Shown: positions 22,112 to 33,507, counted from the stretch's first letter. The stretch: 57,495 nucleotides of DNA from Nemertoderma westbladi (GCA_032718475.1 JAUCBJ010008859.1:1-57495); one strand, 5' to 3'. Notes: generated by a model from the sequence alone, not told the origin. Numbers and translations are program-made.

Positions 22112-25100
22112 ATGTCTGATACTAAGCAGAACCTGTCAGACAGTTTATTAGATGTAACTATCTGTGATTCAGATAGAGGTGTAGAACCGTCTAGACCTAA
22201 GTTCAGTTCACCTCCCACTGTGAGGAAGGTCATCCCTCCTGTAGTAATATCAGACCCTAGGCTGGTCCAACATCGTAGGTCTATCATAGGCACTCGAGCT
22301 CAGGTCAAGCGGGACCAAGAAGCAGCGGAACCTCAACAACCCGCGAGCCAAGAACTTACTTCTCAACGGCCCGATAGCTCCAGTAGTTCGGATACTGTTG
22401 AGCGGACGCCCGAACGCGGAGCGAAGATGGCGGATAAGGTTTATGATGAGCGGCCAACCTATGAAGAATCAACAGACGCTACTTATTCCCAAGTGGAAAG
22501 TGAAGCGACGGCAGAGAAACCGCATAAGAGGGATGCCATTGACATCTATCTGTCGGACTATCAACGTTTTTTAGGTGATGACGAGTTGAGGAGAAGGTTA
22601 GAGGGACTTAGCCCTAATAGTGAAGGAACCAAGCTTGTGTTGGATGCCATCGATGTGGAAATGAGAGCTGCGAATCAGGCTAAATTCGATGAACAACTCC
22701 GCATCACACGAGTCCAAGAAGAGCAAGTAAAGAAAAAACGTATAGAAGACAGAAAGAAAGCAGCAGTGGTAGCTGCAGAAGCAGAAAGAAAAGCGGCAGC
22801 GGCAGAGGCAGCAGCAGAGGCAAAAGCGGCAGCGGCAGCGGCAGAAGCAAAAGCGGCAGCGGCAGAGGCAAAGGCGGCAGAGGCAGCGGCAGAGGCAAAG
22901 GCGGCAGAGGCAGCAGCAGAGGCAAAAGCGGCAGCGGCAGCGGCAGAGGCAAAAGCGGCAGCGGCAGCGGCAGCGGCAGCGGCAGAAGCAAAGGCGGCCG
23001 AGGCTGAGAGAAAGGCCGCAGAGGCAGTGGCAGAAGCCGAACGGAGAGCGACTGAAGAAACCACCCAATTAGAATTGGAAAACATTCAGGAGAATCAAGA
23101 CTGCATAAATAAACAGTTAACAGCTAGTAATATGCAGATGATGAATCGATCTACTCCCAAAAGACAGGGATATACATCATCTGAGAAAGGCGATACCACC
23201 GATACTGAAGGCAAGGGAAATAGATCTCGTCTAAGTAGACGTAAAAGAACATTCCACCGTCAGAAATTGCCTGATTTGCCTCCAGCTGTTAGAAGGCAAC
23301 TAAATAACACCAACTTAGGTAGTACAGAGCCCACAGACCAAATAATTAAAATAGAAAGACTCCCTACTATAGTAGATGAGCCTGAAATAATTAGGCCTGT
23401 TCTTGAAATCACCCCTTCGGTGATAGACACACCTGTGCTCCCTGAAACTACCTCTAAATTCCCTCTGCATAGCACTAAGCTACCTGTGCCCCGTAGAACT
23501 GCCCAGGAGACAGTTCAGGTCCTGGACCCCGAGCGAAATATTCATGATTTGTCGCCCGTTGTCCCTCGTCCGCCCACTACAACGTTGGCGACTCCCGCTT
23601 CTGCGGTCGAATGGGTGGACGAGAGACGGCGGGGGATGGATCTCCTGCTCGGGCAGATGCAGGAGACTGTTCAGCAATTCAAGGGCACAGTAAGGGAAAG
23701 TAGACTAGAGTTGCAAGAAGTGCAGCAAAATATCGCGCTAGAACGTGATAAATTAGTAAATTTACAAAAGGGTATACCACCACCCCTTGTAACAATGTGT
23801 CAACCTGTTAGGTCTGAAGTATCTCATGCGCAAGGTGTGGAGCCTACACGCATCTATACTGCTAGCGAAGTAGAAACTCCTATAGTGAACCCTATTAAGG
23901 GTAATTATAAACCTGTTGATAATGATATTCCCTATAGACCGGATCATAATCTGAGAAATTTATATACCGATAACTCGATATTAAATAACACGATGGCCCA
24001 AGAAAGTTTTACGCGTCAAATGGCTAGAACCGAAGCCCGGCAAGCGGTAAAGGTGGGAGAGATCGTCAAGTTCAATGGAGATGAGATGAAATGGTTACCT
24101 TTTAATGAATATTACAAAGATAACATACAGAACTCTGTACTATCTAATGGAGAGAAACTTAGATTCCTCATCGAGTGCTTGGAAGGACCTCCCAAGTTAA
24201 TGGCGTTAAGGTTTATTGGACATCCAGACGGATTAAGACAAGTTTGGGATACACTAAACATCAGGTATGGTAATAGGAATAACATAGCTGGGTATTTGTA
24301 TGCAAAGTTGGTAGCGCCCCGAAAGTTTATTAGCAGCGGGATTATAGAGTTTTCCGATGAAATTCAGGAGATCTGCAGACAATTAGATTGGCTAGGTAAG
24401 TCTCATGAGTATCAGAGTGCTATGGTTATTAGAGCAGTGGCTTCTACTTTACCGAAGGGTGGAGTAGGTACACGCGGGGACAAGAAAGTGTTATATATGA
24501 TGGAACAACAACGACGAGACCCTACCATGGCTGATCTCATGTCATTCTTAAATGGAGAAGTGAAATTACAGCTCCTAAGGCAGTCCAGAGAGAAGACACT
24601 GGAAAACAAGGTAAGTGAGAAACCCGTTTCTAGGAGAAGGGTAACACCAGTGTGTTATACAGACGACGGCGAAAGCCAGACTTCTCAAGGAGAGGATAGC
24701 GGGAAAGACACTGAAAGATCTTATTATGTCAATAAAACGCCTAAAGACCAGGTAAGTAAATTCAAGTCTCGAACCAATGACAGGAGAGAACAGGTAAGAA
24801 AAACTCCTCCTACGTCTCCCAAGAGAATTCAGGTGAGAAAGCCCGAGGAAAGAACGAACGTGCACCACACAGCACATGTTAAAGTAAGTAACATCAAGCC
24901 CAAATGTGTGCTGTGCGACGGGCCCCACCGTTTAAATGCGTGTGATAAATTCTTAAAGAAATCATTAAAAGAGAGACGTGAAGTCATGTGGGATAAGCGG
25001 TTGTGTTATAATTGCCTCAGACGAGGACACCAACGGCGAACCTGTTACTCCGACGCAAGGTGTGCAAAGTGCGGCGCAAAACATCATATCTTGTTGCACA

Positions 25101-26077
25101 CGGAATTCGAACGAAACAGCCCGAGTCAGGTAAGTGAGTCCGAACTACATGTCCAATTCAGTGATGTGAACGACACTGATCAATCTGAGATGGAAGGATT
25201 CTATACGGACGAGTTCTCCGACGAAAACGAATCCTGTTACTTAATAAACACCACCGCAGTGTATCGAGCACTCATGTATGAGAAAGACACAGACAGCGAC
25301 CTCACCCTAACTACTTCAGATCAACAACCATCTTGGAAAGCGCCAACTTCCAATATAGGAATCCGAGAATTTCCTGTAGTCCAGTTACGGGTCCACGGAC
25401 CTCAGAAGAGCTATATAGTGAACGCCCTCCTGGACTCCGGTAGCACAGGAACATTCATCGATAAAGAACTAGCCGAAGTCATCTTTGCTGGACAACCCAA
25501 GTTCCGAACCAAGCTAAACATGTCAGGGATCATGCAGGTTTGGAATTCTACTGTAGCTGCCGACTATTATATAGGTGAGTTGTCCACTCCACAGGATAAA
25601 CTAGGAGAATACAGTATAAGGTCAGTAAAAATGGTGGCAATAAAGAACTTCGCTACCACCCAAGTGGAACCTTATAATTGGGACGAAGATGATCATGCCC
25701 AACAACTTAACATCCCTAGATTCGACACCGATTATCCTGGAGTACAAATATTAATCGGTCAAAACGCGCATGAGGTGCTGGAGACATTAGAGAAACGACC
25801 TACTCAACCGCAACCACTTCAGACCTATGCGGTAAGAACTAGAGTAGGTTGGTACCTTACTGGACCTTCCCGAAGAACGCTCAGAGAAAGACTGCTTCAA
25901 GATCGCGTCTGCCAGGTGAGTGAATGGGAAGATGATACTAGTGAGGGAGACGACCCAACTGAGGGAACACCATACTCCTCAGATAATGACGATATTAGCT
26001 CCAATGTAGATCAATGGAGATATTGCCCCAAGCGTATAACGCAAAATAAATCTGTTAAACCCTTTGACCATCTGTAA
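22112..26077 (+). CDS. BEL-1 Gag-protease polyprotein, 1321 residues
   Basis: Start chosen at the ATG with A at -3 (aaacatgt). In order: a Ser/Glu-rich N-terminus; an Ala/Glu/Lys helix of repeated AEAKAA units (about residues 223-311); a coiled coil (about 513-555); a Pao-type Gag core (DUF1759-like, about 649-830); Cys/His knuckles (CVLCDGPHRLNAC at about 931, CYNCLRRGHQRRTC and CAKC at about 966-990); and an aspartic protease with LLDSGST (about 1106). GWYLTGPS (about 1245) is where such polyproteins usually lead into RT, but the frame stops 76 residues later. It would assemble particles and process itself. There are no stops or frameshifts, unusual for a decayed copy. Confidence 0.88.
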   Translation: MSDTKQNLSDSLLDVTICDSDRGVEPSRPKFSSPPTVRKVIPPVVISDPRLVQHRRSIIGTRAQVKRDQEAAEPQQPASQELTSQRPDSSSSSDTVERTPERGAKMADKVYDERPTYEESTDATYSQVESEATAEKPHKRDAIDIYLSDYQRFLGDDELRRRLEGLSPNSEGTKLVLDAIDVEMRAANQAKFDEQLRITRVQEEQVKKKRIEDRKKAAVVAAEAERKAAAAEAAAEAKAAAAAAEAKAAAAEAKAAEAAAEAKAAEAAAEAKAAAAAAEAKAAAAAAAAAAEAKAAEAERKAAEAVAEAERRATEETTQLELENIQENQDCINKQLTASNMQMMNRSTPKRQGYTSSEKGDTTDTEGKGNRSRLSRRKRTFHRQKLPDLPPAVRRQLNNTNLGSTEPTDQIIKIERLPTIVDEPEIIRPVLEITPSVIDTPVLPETTSKFPLHSTKLPVPRRTAQETVQVLDPERNIHDLSPVVPRPPTTTLATPASAVEWVDERRRGMDLLLGQMQETVQQFKGTVRESRLELQEVQQNIALERDKLVNLQKGIPPPLVTMCQPVRSEVSHAQGVEPTRIYTASEVETPIVNPIKGNYKPVDNDIPYRPDHNLRNLYTDNSILNNTMAQESFTRQMARTEARQAVKVGEIVKFNGDEMKWLPFNEYYKDNIQNSVLSNGEKLRFLIECLEGPPKLMALRFIGHPDGLRQVWDTLNIRYGNRNNIAGYLYAKLVAPRKFISSGIIEFSDEIQEICRQLDWLGKSHEYQSAMVIRAVASTLPKGGVGTRGDKKVLYMMEQQRRDPTMADLMSFLNGEVKLQLLRQSREKTLENKVSEKPVSRRRVTPVCYTDDGESQTSQGEDSGKDTERSYYVNKTPKDQVSKFKSRTNDRREQVRKTPPTSPKRIQVRKPEERTNVHHTAHVKVSNIKPKCVLCDGPHRLNACDKFLKKSLKERREVMWDKRLCYNCLRRGHQRRTCYSDARCAKCGAKHHILLHTEFERNSPSQVSESELHVQFSDVNDTDQSEMEGFYTDEFSDENESCYLINTTAVYRALMYEKDTDSDLTLTTSDQQPSWKAPTSNIGIREFPVVQLRVHGPQKSYIVNALLDSGSTGTFIDKELAEVIFAGQPKFRTKLNMSGIMQVWNSTVAADYYIGELSTPQDKLGEYSIRSVKMVAIKNFATTQVEPYNWDEDDHAQQLNIPRFDTDYPGVQILIGQNAHEVLETLEKRPTQPQPLQTYAVRTRVGWYLTGPSRRTLRERLLQDRVCQVSEWEDDTSEGDDPTEGTPYSSDNDDISSNVDQWRYCPKRITQNKSVKPFDHL

Positions 26078-27162
26078 TTCTAGTCGATTAAGATATCGTG
26101 GCACCCACCGATATACTTGAAAGACAAATTCTAGAATCAGTGGTTAACGTCCCCAGACAAGTTCTGGAATAAATCGGTGCCCATCTCAAATATTAATTAT
26201 TTAATATTTGCAAATCTAATAAATCAAAATCTGTAAAATTCAGATCCTTCAACAATTCTAGTCAATTAAGATATCGTAGCATTTACCGATATTCTTAAAA
26301 TAACAATTGTCATAGAATTAAGGATCTTGTGTCCCCAGACATGTTCTAGAATCAAAATATGTCAATTTAATTATCAAATAATAAAATTTCAGGGAATAAA
26401 TTTAAATTCATGCCTTTTAATGAATTTAATAAATTGCCATTTTTACGCAATTTATAACATTCCCAAAATTCCATTAATTAATAGATCAAGGGAGCGGAGA
26501 TTTATATTATTATGCGTATGCGCGTGCGAAAGTCTCCTAAACCTAGTCAATAGCCAATAAAATTCATAAAGTCATGTATAAAACAGAACATTGACTATTA
26601 AAGAATACTATTAAATAACATCCCAGATCTGTATGCATTGGAATTACCCTAATTCTACCACTAGCTTTGCATAATGTCACCATAGCAACAACCACGCTAG
26701 AATTAGAATTGAGTTAAAAGAACAATAGAAAGCTTGTCCCATTGAATAGCATAGGGAATAAATAGCGCACTACTAGTATCCAAGGATACATAATAATACA
26801 GTGACATTCTGGAAGGCATTGATTACCGGACAAATGGCCCGAATGTACGTAGTTGTGACCAGTTGTGTGGTATTTGTGAGTTTATAGGTGAATGTTACTG
26901 CTAAAGTGTGTTTACAGTAGCTAGTCGCAATCGTAAAAGTAACCTAACTCTCCAAGGAAAACCTGAAGTACATCTAAGCCTTTGGGACGGACAGTTGAGT
27001 GACTTGTGCCGGTTGTCGTTGTCGTTGTGCGGCTACGTCGTTGGCGAAAGTACAGCGGCGACGACACATCGGCGCTGAGGATCTCGTACTGTCCGGGGGT
27101 TGATTGGGGTAGGCAGCGACGCCCGCTCGCCTATAATATGGATAAACTCATATATAGCAGAT

Positions 27163-27466
27163 ATGACGGAGTTGATAGAAGATGGTCTTGGTATCGGGGA
27201 GCGATATACTCTACTTTTACAAGCGTTTGTTGATAGCTTAATACGCGGCGACGTTAGCCCAACTGCTGCGGAGGACGATGGTCGTTATATCGAACCGCCA
27301 ATGTCCCAAGAGCAGCTCGCGCGAGTTGGACTATAGAAAATTCGCTGCTCGATATACGCAGCGTAATGGTACGTATATGGGCTTCTTAACTACTGATCAT
27401 CCTATCGATTTACACAATACGGACTATGTCGACTATATATCCTGCCCAGCGGAGTCGGAACCATAA
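27163..27466 (+). pseudogene. Possible small accessory frame in BEL-1, broken
   Basis: Two overlapping frames look protein-like. One starts at an ATG near 27163 (MTELIEDGLGIGERYTLLL...) and stops at 27336. The other runs to 27466 in the next register (KFAARYTQRNG...). Together they would give about 100 residues, acidic then Tyr-rich, with one frameshift near 27325. I recognise no family. It could be a remnant of pol or env, a captured host exon, or chance. Confidence 0.3.
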
Positions 27467-28041
27467 ATTGAAATTCGAATGCGAAAATTCTATTCGAAAT
27501 CGGCTCGAAAGAAAAGGCATTAAAGAAACAAATAAACGCGGTAACTCCAACATATATTTGGAATTCTTGATAGAAGCATTGTAACAACAAATAAATATCA
27601 TCCGCGTTTCCCCTACCAGACGTGCGTCTTTGGTATTATTATGATAAATGCCCTAGACCCAACTAATAAACGGAAAGACATAAACATCCACGGAAACGTT
27701 GTGTTAAACACAGTTGTGCTCGTTATATTTACTGGAGTTTCGAGCGAAACTTGTTTGACGTATCACCTATGCTCACTCGGCTCGAACGATCCTGGAGTAA
27801 ACCTATGATCAGAGTCCCGGAATACTCGGTCAAACCTCCTCATTCCTTAGTTGGACCTCAGACCTGCGATCCTGGTGGTGTCGCGGATCCTTGCGGACTG
27901 TATTCACTGTTAAAAGATCTAGTGCTACCCTAACAATTAATCGGTAACACTCCGACAGTGATTTCTAGCTAGCCGCCCATCTTACCTAGCCGGATTGTGA
28001 TGCGGACACCTAATATCACTATCCAACCGTATGGTCGTTCC

Positions 28042-28104
28042 CGTTTAACGCGATACAACCCTTCATCAAGGTGAAGGAGAGCGTTGTACGAAACGAGTTA
28101 AACG
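28042..28104 (+). ncRNA. Three-tier RNA stem-loop near BEL-1 3' end
   Basis: cgtttaac (28042-28049) pairs with gttaaacg (28097-28104), tacaac (28054-28059) with gttgta (28083-28088), and ccttca (28060-28065) with tgaagg (28072-28077). The terminal loop is six bases. Twenty base pairs in 63 nucleotides, all perfect within each tier. It may be a packaging or transport element of the element RNA. Function is inferred from position and structure only. Confidence 0.5.
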
Positions 28105-28570
28105 CTATTCTATAAAGATCAAAAAAGAAACCTGCGTTTGTTCAGATAAACGTAAGTTATAACAGTAAGTCCAATCGATAAACGAATTGGCCTTATCTCA
28201 GTTCGATTGGGAAATCTCGAATCTCTAAGAAGATATCAAGCTTAGAAAACCCTATTCTTTGCGAGAGTTTTGGATGAACGTATCCAGCTACGAGCGGAGG
28301 AAAATCAGCTCGAGGAGAAGCATATCGAAACGGCGGATACCCCGACCATAATCCTACACCTTCTGATGCAATCATATTGCACCCTTCACCCAGGATTTAT
28401 AGCCCTCCTAGTAAAGTGGCTCGCCCCAAAGAGAAAAGGACTCTTGCTAGCCTCAAAAACTGCGTAAACACCGTCTGCGTAAAAAAGACTAACTGTTTAG
28501 AGTATCTTTATATTTTAGAAACTGTGATTTGTTATATTTTATAGACTTAAATCCCATTTTCTGGGAGCGG

Positions 28571-29793
28571 TGTAAAAGCTTTTGCGTAATTAGCCGGTTA
28601 TTATCCCCGTAAAGTACTCTGTGGTTGGTTTACCAGGCATAAAAAGGCCGTGTCCTTGCTGTACTGGTGTTTTGGAGGACATAAAAGCCATTTCTTCTGT
28701 ATTTGTACTTTAGAGGACATAATCTGTAATTTCGTGACGTAAAAAGCTCGATACTCTTGAAAACAGTGTCGCTACCATGACGACGGCTAACGGCTGATAT
28801 TGCCACGTTGCCCCATAGCCCTGCTTTCTGTATCTGCCAATAGGATTTGAGTTGGTTTTGATTTTGACCTATCACAGATCTACTGAACTGAATTTCCTAT
28901 CTGTATGCTCATTCTCTGTGGTGGGTGAGATCTTTGTAGAATATGGGTAGCTGGTATTCTTATAGTTATTCTTATCAGTTTTTAGTGTTGTTGGTGATTC
29001 TAAGCCAGGAAGAACGGCTGTAGCCCTACACTAGTAGGCTTAATTATAAGGACATATATCCGTTATCTGCATTTATCATACATTCAACCATACCTAATCA
29101 AACAACCTGTGCATACTTTATATTGTTATACTGCTATTCACTGTCGGTTCTTCATAATATGGTTGATGAATTATTATATTTGGAATAACGACAAATAACC
29201 CCGAAAACCCAATATTCTTGATATACCGAAGGTAAGAGAGAAAGGTTACAGATAAATGATTGCGACCTATGTTGAGTGGTTTGAAGTGAATCTAATGTTA
29301 TTTGATAGACCCTACATGATTCGGTCCGTGTTCCTTTTATATGTGACTAAAATCAGTGAAGATCGGCAGATTAGTGTGCAGTATTGTGCAGCATTGTGTA
29401 TGAGTGAGACTGATAACGAAGCATTTCCTAAAGAATGCGCCATATATGTGAATTTTAACTAAGCCATATCGTTGTGAGTAGTTTAAGTCATAACTCTGTT
29501 TATATAGATAGAGCGCCACGTCCTAAAGGAACTGTTAATATTCCCCGAAGGTGAATAATATTGTCAGAGATTATATAATACTGTCAGTCGAATAATACAT
29601 TAGGTTTACATAGCAATACGATTAAGCTGTCGAAATCAATCTCCCGGGTATATCCAACGGGTGAATGATCGCGCACAGATTGGTTTCAACTAGTGTAGTG
29701 AATCAAATACTTGTTAGAGGCTAAAGCGATTTATTATCTAGAAGACATCCTAATTTGGCGGGTTAAACTGCCAAAGGTCTGAAAGCGCGAACA
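28571..29793 (+). repeat. BEL-1 right LTR
   Basis: The same 1223 bases as 18653-19875 with about three substitutions. It is followed by TGTGC, the target-site duplication, and then by LINE C in register. Confidence 0.92.
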
Positions 29794-31063
29794 TGTGCAT
29801 CTGCTAGCGTATTAGAGAGCAGGGCGATGTCATCCGCAAAGTCGGTGTCTGTGACTGTAGTTGCCGGATATCTACTACTTCTGCGTTCTTGAAGTGTGAA
29901 TCCCAGATCTTCACCCTTTGTGGCCGTCCTCATTGCGTAATCAAGCACAATTACAAATAGTAATGGTGCTAAGGTGTCACCTTGCAGTACGCCAGCCAGG
30001 ATTGAGAAAAACTCAGTTTCACCATCTTGTGAGAGTACCTGCGCTTCTGTGTCACAATATAACAATCCAATGCCAGCAACAATTACTTCTGGTATTCCAT
30101 AAGCTCTTAGGATTTCAAGCATTTTACCTCTATGGATGGAGTCGAATGCCTTCTTGAAGTCCACAAAAGTCATGACTGCGGGGAGATTCTTTGACTTAAT
30201 TCCTTCAATCAGTCTCCGTAGTGCAAGTATCTGAGCTATTGTTGATCTACTTGGTCGAAATCCGTTTTGGCTCTTACGCAGTAGTTTCTCTATGTGAGGC
30301 CTAATCCTATATAGAATTATTTTATTGTATATTTTGGCAGCTACCACAAGCAGACAGATCCCACGATAGTTTGTTGGTATGCCGAGGTCTCCTTTCTTGG
30401 GGAGAGGCTTTAGTTGACCTTTAGTCCAAATTGGTGGTGGCTTTTCCCCTTTTAACATCCGGTTGCAAACATTCAATAATGGTCTATTTAGCACTCCGGT
30501 TTTCCATACCTCCGCTGGGATTTCATCTAATCCACTCGCTTTATTATTGGACATGCTTTTAATGCTTCTTTGGAGTTCGGCAGGTGTGAAGTCCCCTGTT
30601 TCTATAGGTAGTGTCTTGTCATATATTTTCCTTGTAGAGCTGACCTCGATGTTTGGTGGCTGCCCAAGCAAGTTGCTGAAGTGATTTTTCCACTTTCCAA
30701 CACGTTCTTCAGGACTATCAGCTTTGAGGCGCCCCTTTGCACAACTTTTCCGACCAGATACCTCATTTACATTTTGCCAGGTAAGTCTTGATTGTTGCTG
30801 TATGTGAGCAGTTGTAATTGCTTCAGTTTTATCCTGTATGCACTTTTCCTGGCTGATGTTGTAGGCCAATTTAAGATCGTCCTTAGCTTTCTCAACCTTG
30901 TTAATGTTTTCGGTTGTTGGTTGTTCGGTTTTAACTTTGTAAGCTATCTTAAGATCTTCTCTCTTACAAGTAACCTCAGAGTTTTGCCATGGCACATACT
31001 GTTTTCGTTTAGGTTTCAGGGGGATATGCCTCTTAGCTGATTCCTTGTGGGCTGTTATTATAT
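29794..31063 (-). pseudogene. LINE C, reverse transcriptase core
   Basis: Contains NNKASGLDEIPAEVWK, LPKKGD, NYRGICLL, NGFRPSRST, FVDFKKAFDSIHR, GVLQGDTLAPLLF and DTDFADDIALLS, the usual RT motifs of an RTE-type LINE with the catalytic aspartates present. It is cut at its 3' side by BEL-1 (after ADA) and at its 5' side by the 829-bp MITE. The frame is open right across both joins once the inserts are removed. This shows that LINE C still had an unbroken ORF when they landed. Confidence 0.88.
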
Positions 31064-31892
31064 GTGGCTGGCCACGAGAAAAGGGACCTTATGTCGCAAA
31101 ACCTGATTCTGAGATAATCGCGTTTAAAGTTTCCCTCTATTTTTGAACAAATTTAATTGGATTATCGATTTAGAAATGTATAAAACGATGAGGGAAATTC
31201 AAATTGGTTCTGATATTCAATATACATAGGAAATAACTTATTACAGGAAGCAATATAAGATGTTGCAGTGTTGTATATAACACTGTTTTAGTGTTTTCAT
31301 GTCTGAATTTAGGACTTTAATAAATTGTAATTGTACTACTGTAACATGTAGGTACTGTAGTACAGTTATTTTTTAAATGCAATATGGCTGTCATATGGCT
31401 GTCTTAATTTATCTTCGTTAGTTCTTAAATTTTGTAATCCCAATAAAGAATTCAAAATACAAATAATTTTAAATTTTGTTAAAAAAATGTATCTTTTTGA
31501 AAAAAATTTTAAATAAAAAATTTTTTTTTTGGTTACATGTTTTTTTGAAATTTTTTTAAAATAGTTCATGAACAATATTAATAGTTTCAAAGTGTTAAAA
31601 GTTGTATAAAAAGCCGAATAACATTGAGTTGCCTAACTATATAGTAAGAATTGCTATGATATTACTAATATTTTCCATTTTTTTTAATAATCGCTTATTA
31701 TAACCGCTATTAATAAAATTTTTTTTGCTACCCGATTCACCTTCACATAAATCGCTATAACTTTTTTTTGGAAATAGATATTGAGACACCGTTTTTTTTG
31801 TTAAAATCTCTGGAAAATTCTGCATCTCATAGGCCTAATAACTCAAAATCGACCTCCGGTGACATAAGGTCCCTTTTCTCGTGGCCAGCCAC
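31064..31892. mobile_element. 829-bp MITE (M3) with 32-bp perfect terminal repeats
   Basis: The first 32 bases (gtggctggccacgagaaaag..) are the exact inverse of the last 32 (31861-31892). ATAT flanks both sides (31060-31063, 31893-31896). Equivalently this is a TA duplication with TGTGG...CCACA ends, so it could be a Tc1/mariner-type or another DNA-transposon derivative. The interior is AT-rich with no transposase. Confidence 0.85.
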
Positions 31893-32655
31893 ATATTCTG
31901 GTATATTGAATCGGTGGATTGGTCTTCATCCATTGACTGAAGTGCTTCAAAGCGGTTTTGAACTTCTACTGTATAAGCATCCTTTACAGCATTGTCAGTT
32001 CTGAGTTTCTCCCAGTCATAGTTGATTTGCTTGCTTGTCCTGGGTTTGCTGGCTCTCAAACTGAGTCTGATCTCTGCAGTCACAATTCTGTGGTCCGAAC
32101 CAATTAGGTTGAACGAGCTGTATGCCTCACAGTTGATCATGCTATTTCTCCACTTTTTGTTTATAAGGATGTAATCCAGTTGTGCTTTGGTTCCATTAGG
32201 GTATTGAAAGGTCCATAGCTTCCCCTTACTCTTTTCGAATGTGTTGTTTGTTGGTATCAATTCACATTCTTCCATTAGGTCTAAAAGTAAGTACCCATTT
32301 CTGTTAGAACTGGTGTTATAGGTGTAACCCTTGATGTCTTCTGGGCCAATTTGCGCATTCAGGTCACCAGCAATGACTTTGACATTGTGTTTCGGGATGT
32401 CCTTAATAAGTCCAGGCAGTTCTTCATAAAACTTGACTGCTTGTTCTGGCTCTGATGCATTGGTTGGACTGTAGCAACATATAACTGTTGTCTTGAGATT
32501 CCCATCAAATGTTGCGATCATAACCCTGGAATTTATAGATTCGATGTTGTTTAGGGTCTTAAGTGCAAATGGGCTTAGCAGAAATCCTACTCCACCAATT
32601 GATGCATTGGCCGAGTTTCTTACTGCTGAGCTTGTTACTAACGTCCATCCAAAAA
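31893..32655 (-). pseudogene. LINE C, endonuclease domain (5'-truncated)
   Basis: AP-endonuclease motifs GDLNAQIG, LDYILI and GSDHRIV are present. The frame is open beyond the listed start, up to about 32655 (GGVGFLLSP). The first catalytic segment of the domain is missing, because the CGATATTTT satellite begins there. Either LINE C was 5'-truncated on insertion into the satellite or the satellite replaced its 5' end. Confidence 0.85.
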
Positions 32656-32704
32656 TATCAATAATAAAATTAAAAATATCGAGAGTAAAAATATCGAGAG
32701 TAAA
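32656..32704 (+). repeat. AAAATATCGAGAGT satellite, left remnant
   Basis: Units aaaatatcgagagta just before BEL-2. The array resumes after BEL-2 at 43921 in the same orientation. The last five bases (GTAAA) are the BEL-2 target-site duplication. Confidence 0.8.
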
Positions 32705-33247
32705 TGTTAGCGAATCAATTCCGCCTCACCAAACCCCATAAAGTAAACCATTAAGCAATATTGGGGGCCACGAGGTTGGGTAATCAACCACTCGTGCCAC
32801 CCCAACAAAGTGGGAAGGAGAAAGACACAATAGGGGTCAGGGGCCATACCCCTAACAGAGAGAAAATAGCAGGAGTGAGGGGAAACACTCCAAAGGGCGC
32901 CAACAGGGATATTATCCAATGGGAGGGAGGCACCGGCTAGGTACTGTAACAACGGCCAAACCGTGCAATATATATATTACCACCTCATGTTACTCATTAG
33001 TTCAGTTATCTCAGTCTGTCAGTACAGTCAGGTAGTACGGTGACAGTTAGGACCGTCACCGCCATCACCATATTACCGGTCATTCATTGTGCAGCCATCA
33101 TTAGTGCTATCTGCTATTGTACCTATATGTTATCTCAATTTATATCCTTAACAACAACATCAGAACAACAACTCTTTTCATTCACACGGCGGGTACGCGT
33201 ACGCAACCAACACCGGATAAACCGGGATCCTCTCGGATCCCGTCACA
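32705..33247 (+). repeat. BEL-2 left LTR
   Basis: 543 bases, TG...CA ends. It contains tatatatatta near 32970, which may be the TATA region, and a short palindrome gggatcctctcggatccc near its end. Confidence 0.92.
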
Positions 33248-33507
33248 GTCCTAACTTACCAAGGCCTATAGTCCTAACTCTAGGCCTGCCGAACTGTGAC
33301 TGATAGCCACTGAAAGACCATAGATGAAGACCATAGGACCCATCGATAACGGGCCATCCGGCGATCCGAGACGAGGGGGGCCGTCTACAGCGAGAGGACG
33401 AGTCGGGAGAGGAGAGAGACGAGTCGACACAGGGCGGCGGTCGATATGCTGATGTCGCCGGCCAGCCACAGGCCGAGGGCGGCGAACGGCCCACCGGAAC
33501 GGCAACG
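33248..33507 (+). other. BEL-2 leader
   Basis: About 260 bases between LTR and first long frame. No clear primer-binding site next to the LTR. Repeats of tcctaact and aggcct occur at 33248-33300. Confidence 0.5.

Larger units (their letters stand above)
26078..28570 (+). other. BEL-1 3' region without pol
   Basis: 2.5 kb between the gag-protease stop and the right LTR where RT, RNase H and integrase would be expected. No RT or integrase motif is seen in any frame. The first part repeats a unit (aattctagtc, then attaagatatcgt) at about 26078 and 26255. A pair of small frames lies at 27163-27466 and a strong stem-loop at 28042-28104. The last bases before the LTR (ttttctgggagcgg) are a weak polypurine tract. 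Confidence 0.75.
18653..29793 (+). mobile_element. BEL-1: young BEL/Pao LTR element lacking pol
   Basis: Two 1223-bp LTRs starting TG and ending CA flank an 8.7-kb interior with one long gag-protease ORF. The LTRs differ at three sites by eye (near 19023, 19537 and 19685), about 0.25 percent, so the insertion is recent. After the protease there is no reverse transcriptase, RNase H or integrase. The last 2.5 kb of interior is non-coding apart from small frames. It sits inside LINE C and has an intact TSD. It must depend on a relative for reverse transcription and integration. Confidence 0.9.
17943..32655 (-). mobile_element. LINE C: RTE-type retrotransposon split by two insertions
   Basis: Minus strand, 5' to 3': 32655-31893, 31063-29794 and 18652-17943, interrupted by the 829-bp MITE and by BEL-1. 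Removing each insert with one target duplication keeps one reading frame across all three pieces, with no stop. The protein resembles the EN-RT proteins of RTE-type LINEs often annotated as craniofacial development protein 2-like. The 3' end is a short TAG repeat (17943-17955). The 5' end is truncated inside the endonuclease where the CGATATTTT satellite starts. Confidence 0.85.

Noticed and set aside
22598-23085. Minus-strand Cys/Arg-, Ala- and Leu/Pro-rich frames
   Set aside because: Shadows of the AEAKAA-coding segment of the BEL-1 gag frame.
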